From Rhodococcus ruber (GTDB taxonomy: Bacteria; Actinomycetota; Actinomycetes; Mycobacteriales; Mycobacteriaceae), in NCBI RefSeq assembly GCF_027270735.1, contig NZ_JAPWIJ010000004.1:248001-312000 (forward strand): DNA of 64,000 bases, read 5' to 3'. The position numbers and the translations under genes were made by a program. Below the pieces are notes generated by a model. The model searched no databases. It worked only from the letters and a program-made list of their open reading frames with translations, and had not been told where the DNA came from. Shown here one piece after another: positions 10,556 through 18,869 of this stretch. Position 1 is the stretch's first letter; each line of letters begins with the position of its first letter.

Positions 10556-11563
10556 GTGACTACGCCGATTTTGAAGCAGCTGCGTGTGCCCGTCGTCGGT
10601 GCTCCCATGGCGGGTGGCCCGAGTACTCCCGAGCTCGCTCGCGCTGTCTCGAAAGCTGGCGGTCTCGGCATGATCGCGGGCGCATTGCTGACCCCTGATG
10701 CCTTTGCAGCGCAGATCGATTCGGCCCGAGGACTGCCGTTCGGTGTCAACCTCTTCCTGCCGGAGGAGCCGTCCGGTGCCGACGTCGACAGCTACGCCGA
10801 ACACCTGGCACCGTGGTTCGAGCGGTTCGATGCCGAACCAGGGGAGCTGCTGCGACGAGACGACTTCTACGCCGTGAAGTTCGCGTGGCTGCTCGAGCAC
10901 CCGGTACCGCTGGTCTCGAGTACGTTCGCGACGTTCGATGCGGACGAGGTAGCCCAACTGCATGCCGTCGGGACCGAGGTGTGGGCCACCGTCGCCACCG
11001 CGTCCGACGCGTCGGTGGCCACCGCCAACGGCGTCGACGCGCTGGTTGTGCAGGGGCCCGAAGCCGGTGGGCATCGAGGTACGTTCGACGGGTCGGCCCC
11101 GGATGAGCCGTTGGCCGAACTGCTCGTTGCGGTCCGCGAGATCTCGGAGCTCCCTCGCATCGCAGCCGGCGGATTGATGGACGGCAACGACATTGCGCCC
11201 CTGCTGGATTCGGGTGCCGCACATGCCGCGCAGCTCGGGACGGCCTTCCTGAACACGCCGGAGGCCGGCACAAAACCAGTACACCGCGAACAGCTGACAC
11301 TGGCTCCGAACACCGCAGTGACGAGAGCGTTCTCCGGCCGACCCGCGCGGGGTCTGGTGAACGAGTTCATGCACGCGAACTCCGATGCCGCTCCGCTGGC
11401 GTACCCCGATCTGCACTACCTGACCGCGCCGATGCGCGCGAAGGCCGCAGCAGCGGGCGACCCGTCGGGACTGTCGATGTGGGCCGGCACCGGTCATCGA
11501 CGCGCGCAGGCAAAGCCCGCGGCCGAGCTGATCGCTGAATGGGCGAGACAACTCGGCCGCTGA
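10556..11563 (+). CDS. Nitronate monooxygenase-like FMN enzyme
   Basis: This 335-residue TIM-barrel flavoprotein belongs to the nitronate monooxygenase / 2-nitropropane dioxygenase family. It starts with the conserved VPVVGAPMAGGPSTPEL segment and carries the FMN-site motif VQGPEAGGHRG (about residue 160) and IAAGGLMDG. Family members oxidise alkyl nitronates to carbonyl compounds and nitrite with O2; the cellular substrate is often unknown. GTG 10556 is the likely start. It is monocistronic and converges with the GH15 gene, whose stop is only 10 nt away. Confidence 0.88.
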   Translation: MTTPILKQLRVPVVGAPMAGGPSTPELARAVSKAGGLGMIAGALLTPDAFAAQIDSARGLPFGVNLFLPEEPSGADVDSYAEHLAPWFERFDAEPGELLRRDDFYAVKFAWLLEHPVPLVSSTFATFDADEVAQLHAVGTEVWATVATASDASVATANGVDALVVQGPEAGGHRGTFDGSAPDEPLAELLVAVREISELPRIAAGGLMDGNDIAPLLDSGAAHAAQLGTAFLNTPEAGTKPVHREQLTLAPNTAVTRAFSGRPARGLVNEFMHANSDAAPLAYPDLHYLTAPMRAKAAAAGDPSGLSMWAGTGHRRAQAKPAAELIAEWARQLGR

Positions 11564-11573
11564 GCTCGTCGGC

Positions 11574-13619
11574 TCAGGGGTTGGCGTGCGCGGGCTGGAA
11601 GTGTCCGGACGCCTGGGCTTCCTCGGCCCGGATGACGTGCACCACCGCGTTGATGAGGGCAAGATGGGTGAACGCCTGCGGAAAGTTTCCGAGGTGACGG
11701 CCGGTTCGGTGGTCGATCTCCTCGGCGTAGAGCTTGAGCGGGCTCGCGTAGCCGAGTAGCCGTTCGCAGAGGTGTTTCGCGCGAGGGAGCTCGCCGATTT
11801 CCACCAGGGCGGATACCAGCCAGAACGAGCAGATCGTGAACGTTCCTTCCTCACCGGCCAAGCCGTCGTCGGTGGTGTCGGTTCGGTAGCGCAGAACCAA
11901 TCCGTCCTCGGTCAACTCGTCGGCGATGGCGAGCACTGTGGCGCGGATTCGCTCGTCGTCGGCCGGCAGGAATCGCAGCAGTGGTGCCAGCAGCAACGAC
12001 GCGTCGAGCGACGGGTCGCCGTAGCGCTGGGTCAGCACTCCGCGTGCGTCGGTGCCGTGTTCGAGAATGTCGGCCTTGATCTCGTCCGCGATCTCGTTCC
12101 ACTGGTCCGAGTAGTCCTTCTCGCCGTGGATATCGGCGAGCTTGGCACCGCGATCGAGCGCGACCCAACACATGAGCTTCGAAGACGTGAAGTGCTGCGG
12201 TTCGCCGCGTACCTCCCAGATGCCACGGTCCGGTTTGCGCCAGTTGGCAATCGCTTCCTCGACCTGACGTTTGAGCAGCGGCCACAGGAATTCGGGGACG
12301 TGCTCACGGGACTTGACGTGCAGGTACACCGAGTCGAGCATGGTGCCCCAGATGTCGTGCTGCTCTTGGTCGTAGGCCCCGTTGCCGATGCGCACCGGCC
12401 TCGCTCCGTCGTATCCGGACAGGTGCGGTAGCTCGCTCTCGTCGAGGGTCTTCTCGCCGCCGATGCCGTACATCACCTGCAGCGGATTGACCTCGCCGTT
12501 CGCCGTCGTCGCCACGTCGGACATGAACGCGAAGAAGTCGTTGGCTTCACGGTCCAGTCCGAGCGTGTAGAGGCCCCACAGAGCGAACGTCGAATCGCGC
12601 ACCCAGGTGTAGCGGTAGTCCCAGTTGCGTTCTCCGCCCGGTGTTTCCGGGAGCGACGTGGTCGATGCCGCCAGCAGGGCACCGGTGGGCGCGTAGGTCA
12701 GGCCCTTGAGCGTCAACGCGCTGCGCTGCAGGTATCCCCGCCACGGGTGGTCGGGGAACCGGCCGATGGTGATCCACTGCCGCCAACACTCGGAGGTGCG
12801 CCACATCTTCTCCGCGGCTTCCTCGAAGGTTTGCGGCGAAGGAAGATCGGACCAGGACAGAGCGACGAACACATTGTCGCCCTCCGTCATTCGCGTTCGG
12901 GCCCGAGCCTCACGGCCCTCGATGCCGATCCGAAGATTGGTGGTCAACTTCAGCGTGGGCTGGTCACCGTCCGCGCTCGCCTCGCAGGTTGCGGTGGTCT
13001 CCTCGTACACCTTGCCGGTGTACTCCCAGTTCGCGGGTGCCCGGTGGTAGTCGAAGGCGGGCTCGCAGCTCATCTCCAATTCGACTGTGCCGCTGACGCA
13101 TTTGATGGTGCGTAGCAGTATGTGTTCGGCATCCCAGTCGCTCGGTGCGCGCTTGTGGGTGCGAGAGCGTTGATCTGTGTTGTGCCACGGCCCCATGACG
13201 AGGGCGTCGCGCACGATCAACCAGCCGGTCTCGGTCTGCCACGTGGTCTCGACGATCAGACCGCCGGGCAGGTAGCGCCGCGCCGCGGGGACCGACTGGC
13301 CGTAGGGGCCGACGCGAAAGTGGCCGGCGCTGCGATCGAGAATCGCTCCGAAGATGCTGGGGGAGTCCGGTCGGGGCACGCACATCCACTCGACGGATCC
13401 GTTCCGAGCGATCAGACAGGTGGTCTCGCAGTCCGAGAGGAACGCGTAGTCGTCGATCGGCGGAAATGCGCTGCGGTAGGACGTCAGGGTGGACACCGGT
13501 GCGTCGGTACTGCCCAATGCTCCCTGAACTTCGATCCCGCCCAACTCTGGGTGCCCAGATCCCATCGCGGGCTCGTCGGCCACCGGAGGCACGGGCGAAA
13601 CATCTTCGAATGCCGTCAT
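11574..13619 (-). CDS. Glycoside hydrolase family 15 protein (trehalase/glucoamylase-like)
   Basis: This 681-residue protein has the two-part GH15 layout. An N-terminal beta-sandwich begins around FLSDCETTCLIARNGSVEWM, and an (alpha/alpha)6 barrel carries ERNWDYRYTWVRDSTFALWG, the substrate-site block. GH15 enzymes release glucose from alpha-glucosides; the mycobacterial gene in the matching position has been characterised as a trehalase, which is my preferred function here. No signal peptide is visible, so it should be cytoplasmic. ATG 13619 is chosen because the frame upstream is antisense to the next genes and not conserved. Confidence 0.88.
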   Translation of the reverse strand: MTAFEDVSPVPPVADEPAMGSGHPELGGIEVQGALGSTDAPVSTLTSYRSAFPPIDDYAFLSDCETTCLIARNGSVEWMCVPRPDSPSIFGAILDRSAGHFRVGPYGQSVPAARRYLPGGLIVETTWQTETGWLIVRDALVMGPWHNTDQRSRTHKRAPSDWDAEHILLRTIKCVSGTVELEMSCEPAFDYHRAPANWEYTGKVYEETTATCEASADGDQPTLKLTTNLRIGIEGREARARTRMTEGDNVFVALSWSDLPSPQTFEEAAEKMWRTSECWRQWITIGRFPDHPWRGYLQRSALTLKGLTYAPTGALLAASTTSLPETPGGERNWDYRYTWVRDSTFALWGLYTLGLDREANDFFAFMSDVATTANGEVNPLQVMYGIGGEKTLDESELPHLSGYDGARPVRIGNGAYDQEQHDIWGTMLDSVYLHVKSREHVPEFLWPLLKRQVEEAIANWRKPDRGIWEVRGEPQHFTSSKLMCWVALDRGAKLADIHGEKDYSDQWNEIADEIKADILEHGTDARGVLTQRYGDPSLDASLLLAPLLRFLPADDERIRATVLAIADELTEDGLVLRYRTDTTDDGLAGEEGTFTICSFWLVSALVEIGELPRAKHLCERLLGYASPLKLYAEEIDHRTGRHLGNFPQAFTHLALINAVVHVIRAEEAQASGHFQPAHANP

Positions 13620-13712
13620 GGCGTAATCATCGACGTATCGGTGGCAGTCGTCCACTGCTGGTCGTCGATCGGCGTGGCGTGGGCACCGGACGCACTGGTT
13701 TAAGCTGCGAGG

Positions 13713-13946
13713 GTGGAACCGGTTGCGCGATGGTGGGACGGCGTCGAACTGTGGGTGACGGGCCTGCCGTTCGTACCGCAGGCGATCGTCGTGCTGCTGG
13801 TCATCGTGCCGACGGCGTTCCTGCTGGCACGGGTGTTCGATCGCCTCCTCGCGGTGGTCCTGCGCCTGCTCGGTCGCGACGCCCGCGCTGCTCGCGAGGC
13901 GGAGTCGACGGCTGCCGCCTCCACCACGACGAAGGATGGACAGTAA
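13713..13946 (+). CDS. Small single-pass membrane protein, function unknown
   Basis: This 77-residue protein starts at GTG 13713. It has a hydrophobic helix (about residues 24-42, AIVVLLVIVPTAFLLARVF) followed by a basic amphipathic stretch and an alanine/threonine-rich tail, so it probably sits in the membrane with a cytoplasmic tail. It is divergent from GH15 and its stop overlaps the start of an even smaller membrane ORF (TAATG). I do not recognise a family. Confidence 0.6.
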   Translation: MEPVARWWDGVELWVTGLPFVPQAIVVLLVIVPTAFLLARVFDRLLAVVLRLLGRDARAAREAESTAAASTTTKDGQ

Positions 13947-14023
13947 TGCCACGGTCTCGGGTAACGCTGGCGCTCATCGCGCTGCTGGTGCTGGTTGTCA
14001 TCGCCTGGCTGCTCACTCGGTAG
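13946..14023 (+). CDS. 25-residue membrane peptide, translationally coupled
   Basis: A 26-codon ORF starts at ATG 13946, sharing the A of the preceding stop (TAATG), and ends in TAG at 14021-14023. The product is three basic residues followed by one hydrophobic helix (LALIALLVLVVIAWLL). The tight coupling to the previous small membrane gene and the clean transmembrane pattern support a real product. Function is unknown; a short stop-start coincidence cannot be excluded. Confidence 0.45.
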   Translation: MPRSRVTLALIALLVLVVIAWLLTR

Positions 14024-14109
14024 GGCCTCGTCTCGGCGGCCAGGCCGACGGCTGAGCCGTCGAGTCACCGGGCGCGTCCGCTGAATTAGAGTCCGTCCGA
14101 AACCTCTGC

Positions 14110-14123
14110 TAGATTCCTGACCG
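14110..14123 (+). promoter_or_regulatory. Extended -10 promoter of the sulfate transport leader
   Basis: TGCTAGATT (TGn plus a TAGATT hexamer at 14110-14115) ends 7 nt before GTG 14123. This spacing would start transcription at the G of the leader ORF, giving a leaderless mRNA as is common in this group. I cannot identify a convincing -35 element. Confidence 0.5.
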
Positions 14124-14212
14124 TGTCTTCTGCCGCCGAGTACCGCGTCCGCCATCAGTTGGCGTTGATTGCTGTCGGCATGTTGGCAGTCGCCGATATC
14201 GACTGTTGTTGA
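14123..14212 (+). CDS. Cysteine-ending leader peptide upstream of sulfate transporter
   Basis: A 29-codon ORF starts at GTG 14123, probably leaderless, and ends with AVADIDCC followed by TGA. Short leaderless ORFs with terminal cysteine codons upstream of sulfur genes act as cysteine-responsive attenuators in mycobacteria. Here it lies 187 nt upstream of the sulfate-binding protein gene. A small hairpin (GATTCG pairing with CGAATC, 14211-14231), beginning inside the stop codon and followed by GGTTTTC, could be the attenuating structure. Peptide function in trans is not expected; the act of translating the Cys-Cys codons is the likely sensor. Confidence 0.65.
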   Translation: MSSAAEYRVRHQLALIAVGMLAVADIDCC

Positions 14213-14399
14213 TTCGCTCCTCCGTCGAATCGGTTTTCTCGATCCGTGCGTCCGCCTCGCGTGACGGGGGTCGTTGACGTTCCCGCTGCCACACACGGTG
14301 ATCTCACGCTGCCGATGTGGTGTCCGGTTCGACTCGGGGAGTGACGACTTCTGCCCAGTTCGTTCTCAGTACACGCCATTCATGAAAGGCCATCTTTCG

Positions 14400-15422
14400 A
14401 TGAGTCATAGCTCTCGTTACCTGCTGACAACGTTCGCCGCCGTGGGAGCACTTCTCCTCACCGCGTGCGGCGGTGGATCGAGCGACGTCGTCGGCGGCGG
14501 ATCGGACACCGCCAGCGGTCCCGCATTGACCCTGGTGGGATACGCCGTCCCCAAGAACGGTTGGGACGCAATCGGTCCCGCTTTCGCAGCCACCGAGGAT
14601 GGTGAGGGTACTGCCATCAACGCCGACTACGGCGCATCGGGCAATCAGTCACGCAAGGTGGCCGACGGCGCACCCGCGGACATCGTCAATTTCTCGGTCG
14701 AACCGGATATCACCCGACTGGTCAAGGCCGGCAAGGTCGACGAGGACTGGAACCAGAATGCTTACGGCGGAGTGCCGTTCGGTTCCGTCGTGACCATCGT
14801 CGTGCGCGAGGGCAACCCGAAGAACATCCGTACCTGGGACGACCTGATCAAGCCCGACGTTCAGGTCATCAGCCCCAGTCCCCTCAGCTCCGGCTCGGCC
14901 AAGTGGAATCTCCTTGCTCCGTACGCGGCGAAGAGCAATGGTGGCCAGGACAAGCAAGCCGGCCTCGATTTCGTTCGTACCCTCGTCTCAGACCATTTCC
15001 CGGTTCAGCCCGAATCGGGCCGCGCGGCAACCGAAGCCTTCCTGCAGGGGCAGGGCGATGCGCTGCTCAGCTACGAGAACGAGGCACTTCTCATCGAGCA
15101 GCAGGGTCAGCAGGTGGAGCACGTGGACGTTCCCGTCACGTTCCGCATCGACAATCCGGTGGCAGTGATCAACAGCAGTGCCAACCTCGATCGAGCCAAT
15201 GCTCTGAACGATTTCATCTACACCGACGAGGGCCAGAAGATCTGGGCCGAGGCGGGCTTCCGGCCGGCGAACCCGGATATCGCCTCGGAGTACTCCGACA
15301 AGTTCTTCACCCCCGAAAAGCTCTACACCATCGACGATCTCGGCGGCTGGACGCAAGTCGACGCCGATCTGTTCGGCGACAACGGCGCAATCACGACGAT
15401 CTATCAGGAAAGTACTCGGTAG
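14400..15422 (+). CDS. Sulfate ABC transporter substrate-binding lipoprotein
   Basis: This 340-residue exported lipoprotein captures sulfate (or thiosulfate) for the CysTWA permease. The signal peptide ends in the lipobox LLTAC (Cys about residue 23). The mature part carries family segments LVGYAVPKNGWDAIGPAF, YGASGNQSRKV and VVTIVVREGNPKNIRTWDDL. The ATG at 14400 gives a normal-length signal; an in-frame ATG at 14382 is possible. The gene is the first structural gene of the sulfate operon (6 nt before cysT) and is equivalent to subI/sbp. Confidence 0.93.
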   Translation: MSHSSRYLLTTFAAVGALLLTACGGGSSDVVGGGSDTASGPALTLVGYAVPKNGWDAIGPAFAATEDGEGTAINADYGASGNQSRKVADGAPADIVNFSVEPDITRLVKAGKVDEDWNQNAYGGVPFGSVVTIVVREGNPKNIRTWDDLIKPDVQVISPSPLSSGSAKWNLLAPYAAKSNGGQDKQAGLDFVRTLVSDHFPVQPESGRAATEAFLQGQGDALLSYENEALLIEQQGQQVEHVDVPVTFRIDNPVAVINSSANLDRANALNDFIYTDEGQKIWAEAGFRPANPDIASEYSDKFFTPEKLYTIDDLGGWTQVDADLFGDNGAITTIYQESTR

Positions 15423-15428
15423 AGATCG

Positions 15429-16322
15429 ATGCCATCTTCGACCACCGAAACCGCAACTGCGGGTTCGCCAGTCCCGCCCGGTACGAGACCTCGGTTTCGT
15501 GCCGGGCGGGAAGGCCGAAAGTTCAGGGGCCCCGGGTCGGTGGGGCCACTGGGTCTCGGGGTCGCCGTGTTGTGGCTCAGCGTCATCGTGCTGCTTCCGT
15601 TGGCCGCGTTGACCGTCCAGTCGTTCGACGCCGGCCTCTCCGGATTCTGGGACGCGATCACCGAATCCCGCGCCATCGCCACGTTCAAGGTGACGCTTGT
15701 CGTCTCCATCGCAGCCGCGGTGATCAACCTCTTTCTCGGCACACTCATTGCTTGGGTACTGGTGCGGGACGAGTTTCCCGGTAAGAGATTCGTCAACGCT
15801 TTGATCGATCTGCCCTTCGCATTGCCGACCATCGTCGCCAGTTTGGTACTGCTCTCGCTCTACGGCCCGGCGAGTCCGATCGGCCTGGTGTTCAACGCAA
15901 CCAAGCCCGCCGTGATCGTCGCCCTGCTGTTCGTCACATTGCCGTTCGTGGTGCGTGCGGTGCAGCCGGTGCTGATCGAGCTCGACCAGGACGTCGAGGA
16001 GGCGGCAGCCTCGCTCGGAGCGAACAACTGGACCATCTTCCGGCGCATCGTTCTGCCCGTGCTGCTCCCCGCGGTGCTGTCGGGCGGGGGCCTCGCGTTC
16101 GCCCGCGCCATCGGTGAATTCGGCTCCGTGGTGCTCATCGGCGGAAATATCCCTGACGACACTCAGGTCGCCTCGCAATACATTCGCGAGCTGATCGAGT
16201 ACGACCGGCCGATCGACGCCGCGGCGATCTCGGTGGTTCTGTTGGCTATTGCGTTTGCAGTGCTCTTCGTGCTTCGCATCATCGGAAACCGGCTGGCCCG
16301 ACGTGAGGAGCAGCTCTCGTGA
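15429..16322 (+). CDS. cysT: Sulfate ABC transporter permease CysT
   Basis: This 297-residue inner-membrane permease has about six helices and the cytoplasmic EAA loop EEAAASLGANNWTIFRRIVLP (about residues 192-212) that docks on the CysA ATPase. The first ~38 residues are basic and proline-rich, a cytoplasmic tail. It pairs with CysW to form the sulfate channel. It starts 6 nt after the binding-protein gene and overlaps the cysW start by 4 nt, consistent with one operon controlled by the upstream leader ORF. Confidence 0.95.
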   Translation: MPSSTTETATAGSPVPPGTRPRFRAGREGRKFRGPGSVGPLGLGVAVLWLSVIVLLPLAALTVQSFDAGLSGFWDAITESRAIATFKVTLVVSIAAAVINLFLGTLIAWVLVRDEFPGKRFVNALIDLPFALPTIVASLVLLSLYGPASPIGLVFNATKPAVIVALLFVTLPFVVRAVQPVLIELDQDVEEAAASLGANNWTIFRRIVLPVLLPAVLSGGGLAFARAIGEFGSVVLIGGNIPDDTQVASQYIRELIEYDRPIDAAAISVVLLAIAFAVLFVLRIIGNRLARREEQLS

Positions 16323-17119
16323 AGATCAGCCTTCCGGTAAAACTTTCCCTGCGCACGATTGCGTTGATCTATCTCGCGGTACTCGTCCTCTTTCCGCTCG
16401 CAGCCATCCTGTACCGAACGTTCGAAGACGGCGTCGTGTCTTTCTTCGAGCAGATCACCACTCCTGCGGCGCAATCGGCATTGCAACTGTCGCTGTTGAT
16501 CGTTGCCATCGTGGTACCGATCAACGTCGTCTTCGGTGTGGTCACCGCGCTGGCGTTGGTACGAGGGCGGTTCCGCGGTAAGGGCGTACTCGAGGCAATA
16601 GTCGATCTGCCGTTCGCAGTGTCGCCGATCATCACCGGTGTCGCGCTGATTCTGCTCTGGGGTGCCAACGGGTGGTTCGGAGGCGTCGAAAGCCTCGGCT
16701 TCAAGGTGATTTTCGCACTTCCCGGCATGGTCATAGCGACCATCTTCGTGACGCTGCCGTTCGTCGTACGCGAAGTCGAACCGGTCCTGTACGAGATCGG
16801 CGAAGAGCAGGAAGAAGCGGCATCGACCTTGGGCGCAAGCTCCTGGCAGACGTTCTGGCGCATCACCCTTCCGGCCATCCGGTGGGGCCTGACCTACGGC
16901 GTCGTACTCACCGTCGCGCGTTCGCTCGGCGAGTTCGGTGCGGTCATCATGGTCTCGACCAACCTGCCCGGCATTTCGCAAACACTGACGTTGCTGGTCA
17001 ATTCACGCTATGAGGACTTCAATCAACAGGGCGCGTACGCCGCGTCCACGCTGCTGATGGCGATCGCCGTCATCGTGCTGCTACTGATGACGGTTCTCGA
17101 CAAGAAGAGGACGAAGTAA
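16319..17119 (+). CDS. cysW: Sulfate ABC transporter permease CysW
   Basis: This 266-residue six-helix permease is the second half of the sulfate channel. Its EAA loop is [21 protein letters not shown] (about residues 163-183). The conserved [10 protein letters not shown] segment near the C-terminus is typical of CysW. GTG 16319 overlaps the cysT stop (GTGA), and its TAA shares a base with the cysA ATG (TAATG), so translation of all three membrane components is coupled. Confidence 0.95.
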   Translation: MKISLPVKLSLRTIALIYLAVLVLFPLAAILYRTFEDGVVSFFEQITTPAAQSALQLSLLIVAIVVPINVVFGVVTALALVRGRFRGKGVLEAIVDLPFAVSPIITGVALILLWGANGWFGGVESLGFKVIFALPGMVIATIFVTLPFVVREVEPVLYEIGEEQEEAASTLGASSWQTFWRITLPAIRWGLTYGVVLTVARSLGEFGAVIMVSTNLPGISQTLTLLVNSRYEDFNQQGAYAASTLLMAIAVIVLLLMTVLDKKRTK

Positions 17120-18168
17120 TGACCGAGAAATCCTCCGAGATCGAGATCTCCGTCGTCGGTGCCAACAAGCACTACGGCGATTTCGCTGCTCTCGACAACG
17201 TCAGCATCGACATCCCCAAGGGATCGTTGACGGCGCTGCTCGGCCCCAGCGGCTCGGGCAAGTCCACTCTGCTGCGCTCGATCGCCGGCCTCGAACAACT
17301 GGACTCCGGTCGGGTGGTGCTCGCCGGCCAGGACGTGACGTGGGTCAGCCCGCAGCGCCGCGAGATCGGCTTCGTCTTTCAGCACTATGCGGCGTTCAAG
17401 CACCTCACAGTGCGAGACAACGTTGCGTTCGGTCTGCAGATCCGCAAACGGCCCAAGGCCGAGATCGCCAAGAAGGTCGACGAGCTGCTCGAGATCGTCG
17501 GGCTGGCCGGCTTCCAGAGTCGCTACCCGGCGCAGCTCTCCGGTGGCCAGCGCCAGCGCATGGCGCTGGCTCGCGCCCTCGCCGTCGACCCGCAGGTGCT
17601 TCTCCTCGACGAGCCCTTCGGTGCGCTCGATGCCAAGGTGCGCGCCGATCTACGGACATGGCTGCGTCGACTGCACGACGAGGTGCACGTCACGACGGTT
17701 CTGGTGACGCACGACCAGGAGGAGGCGCTCGACGTCGCGGATCGGATCGCGGTGCTCAACAAGGGCCGGATAGAGCAGGTCGGCACCCCAGAGGACCTGT
17801 ACGACCGTCCGGCGAACAACTTCGTGATGTCGTTCCTGGGCCAGGTGGCCAAGTTGAACGGACTTCTGGTGCGCCCGCACGACATTCGCGTCGGGCGTGA
17901 TCCGTCGCTGGCGCAGGCACAGGCCAGCGGTACTGCGGAATCGGCCGGTGTGACGCGTGCCGTCGTCGAGCGCGTGGTGCATCTCGGCTTCGAGGTGAAG
18001 GTCGAACTCAAGAATGCGGCAACCGGTGAACTGTTTGCCGCGCAGATCACCCGAGGCGACAGCGAGGCACTCGGACTCCGCGAGGGCGAGACCGTCTACG
18101 TGCGCGCGACTCGGGTACCGACCATCGCCGACGCCACCGATGCGGAACGTGCAACTGCCGAGTCGTAG
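17119..18168 (+). CDS. cysA: Sulfate ABC transporter ATP-binding protein CysA
   Basis: This 349-residue ATPase drives sulfate import. It has Walker [10 protein letters not shown] (about residue 40), the signature [16 protein letters not shown], Walker [15 protein letters not shown] and a switch histidine in [10 protein letters not shown]. The C-terminal ~110 residues form the TOBE-like regulatory domain of the CysA/MalK group. It is the last gene of the operon. Its 3' end overlaps the convergent sirohydrochlorin chelatase gene by 73 nt, so the two sulfur operons run into each other tail to tail. Confidence 0.96.
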   Translation: MTEKSSEIEISVVGANKHYGDFAALDNVSIDIPKGSLTALLGPSGSGKSTLLRSIAGLEQLDSGRVVLAGQDVTWVSPQRREIGFVFQHYAAFKHLTVRDNVAFGLQIRKRPKAEIAKKVDELLEIVGLAGFQSRYPAQLSGGQRQRMALARALAVDPQVLLLDEPFGALDAKVRADLRTWLRRLHDEVHVTTVLVTHDQEEALDVADRIAVLNKGRIEQVGTPEDLYDRPANNFVMSFLGQVAKLNGLLVRPHDIRVGRDPSLAQAQASGTAESAGVTRAVVERVVHLGFEVKVELKNAATGELFAAQITRGDSEALGLREGETVYVRATRVPTIADATDAERATAES

Positions 18169-18869
18169 CGGCGCGATACCAGTTCGGCCAGAGCTGGGTG
18201 AGCTCCGATCACGTCGGCGTGCAACACGTCCGGTCGGTCCGATAGTGCTGCTTCGATCCGATCGGTGAGCAGTCCCGGAGCCAGGAACCACGGTGCCACG
18301 ACGATGCGAGTGGCACCCATCGCGCGCAAGTGCGCGACGGCGTCGTCGGGGGACGGCTCGACGGACGTAGCGAAACAGGTCACGGCTCCGGCCCAGCCTG
18401 TCCCGGCGAGCAGTTTCTGGGCTACCACTCGGGTGCGCTGATTCGCCTGGGACACCGAGGATCCGACCGCACCCAATGCGATGCCCACAGTCGGATCATC
18501 GAGTGCGACACCGGTATCGAGGATGCGGTCACGGACTGCCTCGATCAGGAGGCGGTCGTCGCCCAGCACGTCGGCCTGCACGATCGACACGTGCCGATGT
18601 CGGGTGCGGGCACCGGCCAGCAGCTCCGGCAGGTCGACCTTGGCGTGAAAGGCCTTGCCCAGCAACAACGGGACGCTGACGATGTGAGTGTGTCCGTCGC
18701 CGACGACGGCGTCGACGACGTGCCCGACGCCGGGCTCGGTGAGGTCCAGGAACGCGACGCGTACGTCCAGATCCGGTCGCCGTCGACGCAGAACGTCGAC
18801 GGCGCGCAGGACCGTTGCGCTCGAGCGCGGGTCACGACTGCCGTGGGCAACCGCGATGAGCGCGGTCAC
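18096..18869 (-). CDS. Sirohydrochlorin chelatase (CbiX/SirB type)
   Basis: This 257-residue, two-repeat chelatase inserts Fe2+ into sirohydrochlorin to make siroheme, the cofactor of the sulfite reductase encoded upstream. The N-terminal motif [14 protein letters not shown] contains the metal-binding histidine; a second half repeats the fold ([17 protein letters not shown]). GTG 18869 overlaps the cysN stop (GTGA), making it the fifth gene of the sir operon. Its last 24 codons overlap the 3' end of cysA on the other strand. A cobalt chelatase is possible but the context argues for iron. Confidence 0.88.
   Translation of the reverse strand: MTALIAVAHGSRDPRSSATVLRAVDVLRRRRPDLDVRVAFLDLTEPGVGHVVDAVVGDGHTHIVSVPLLLGKAFHAKVDLPELLAGARTRHRHVSIVQADVLGDDRLLIEAVRDRILDTGVALDDPTVGIALGAVGSSVSQANQRTRVVAQKLLAGTGWAGAVTCFATSVEPSPDDAVAHLRAMGATRIVVAPWFLAPGLLTDRIEAALSDRPDVLHADVIGAHPALAELVSRRYDSAVARSASVASAMVGTRVART

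Noticed and set aside
14290..14400. Possible second leader with Cys codons (ISRCRCGVRF) between the first leader and sbp
   Set aside because: The frame has no stop before the sbp start and simply runs into the sbp gene, so it is not a separate short ORF.
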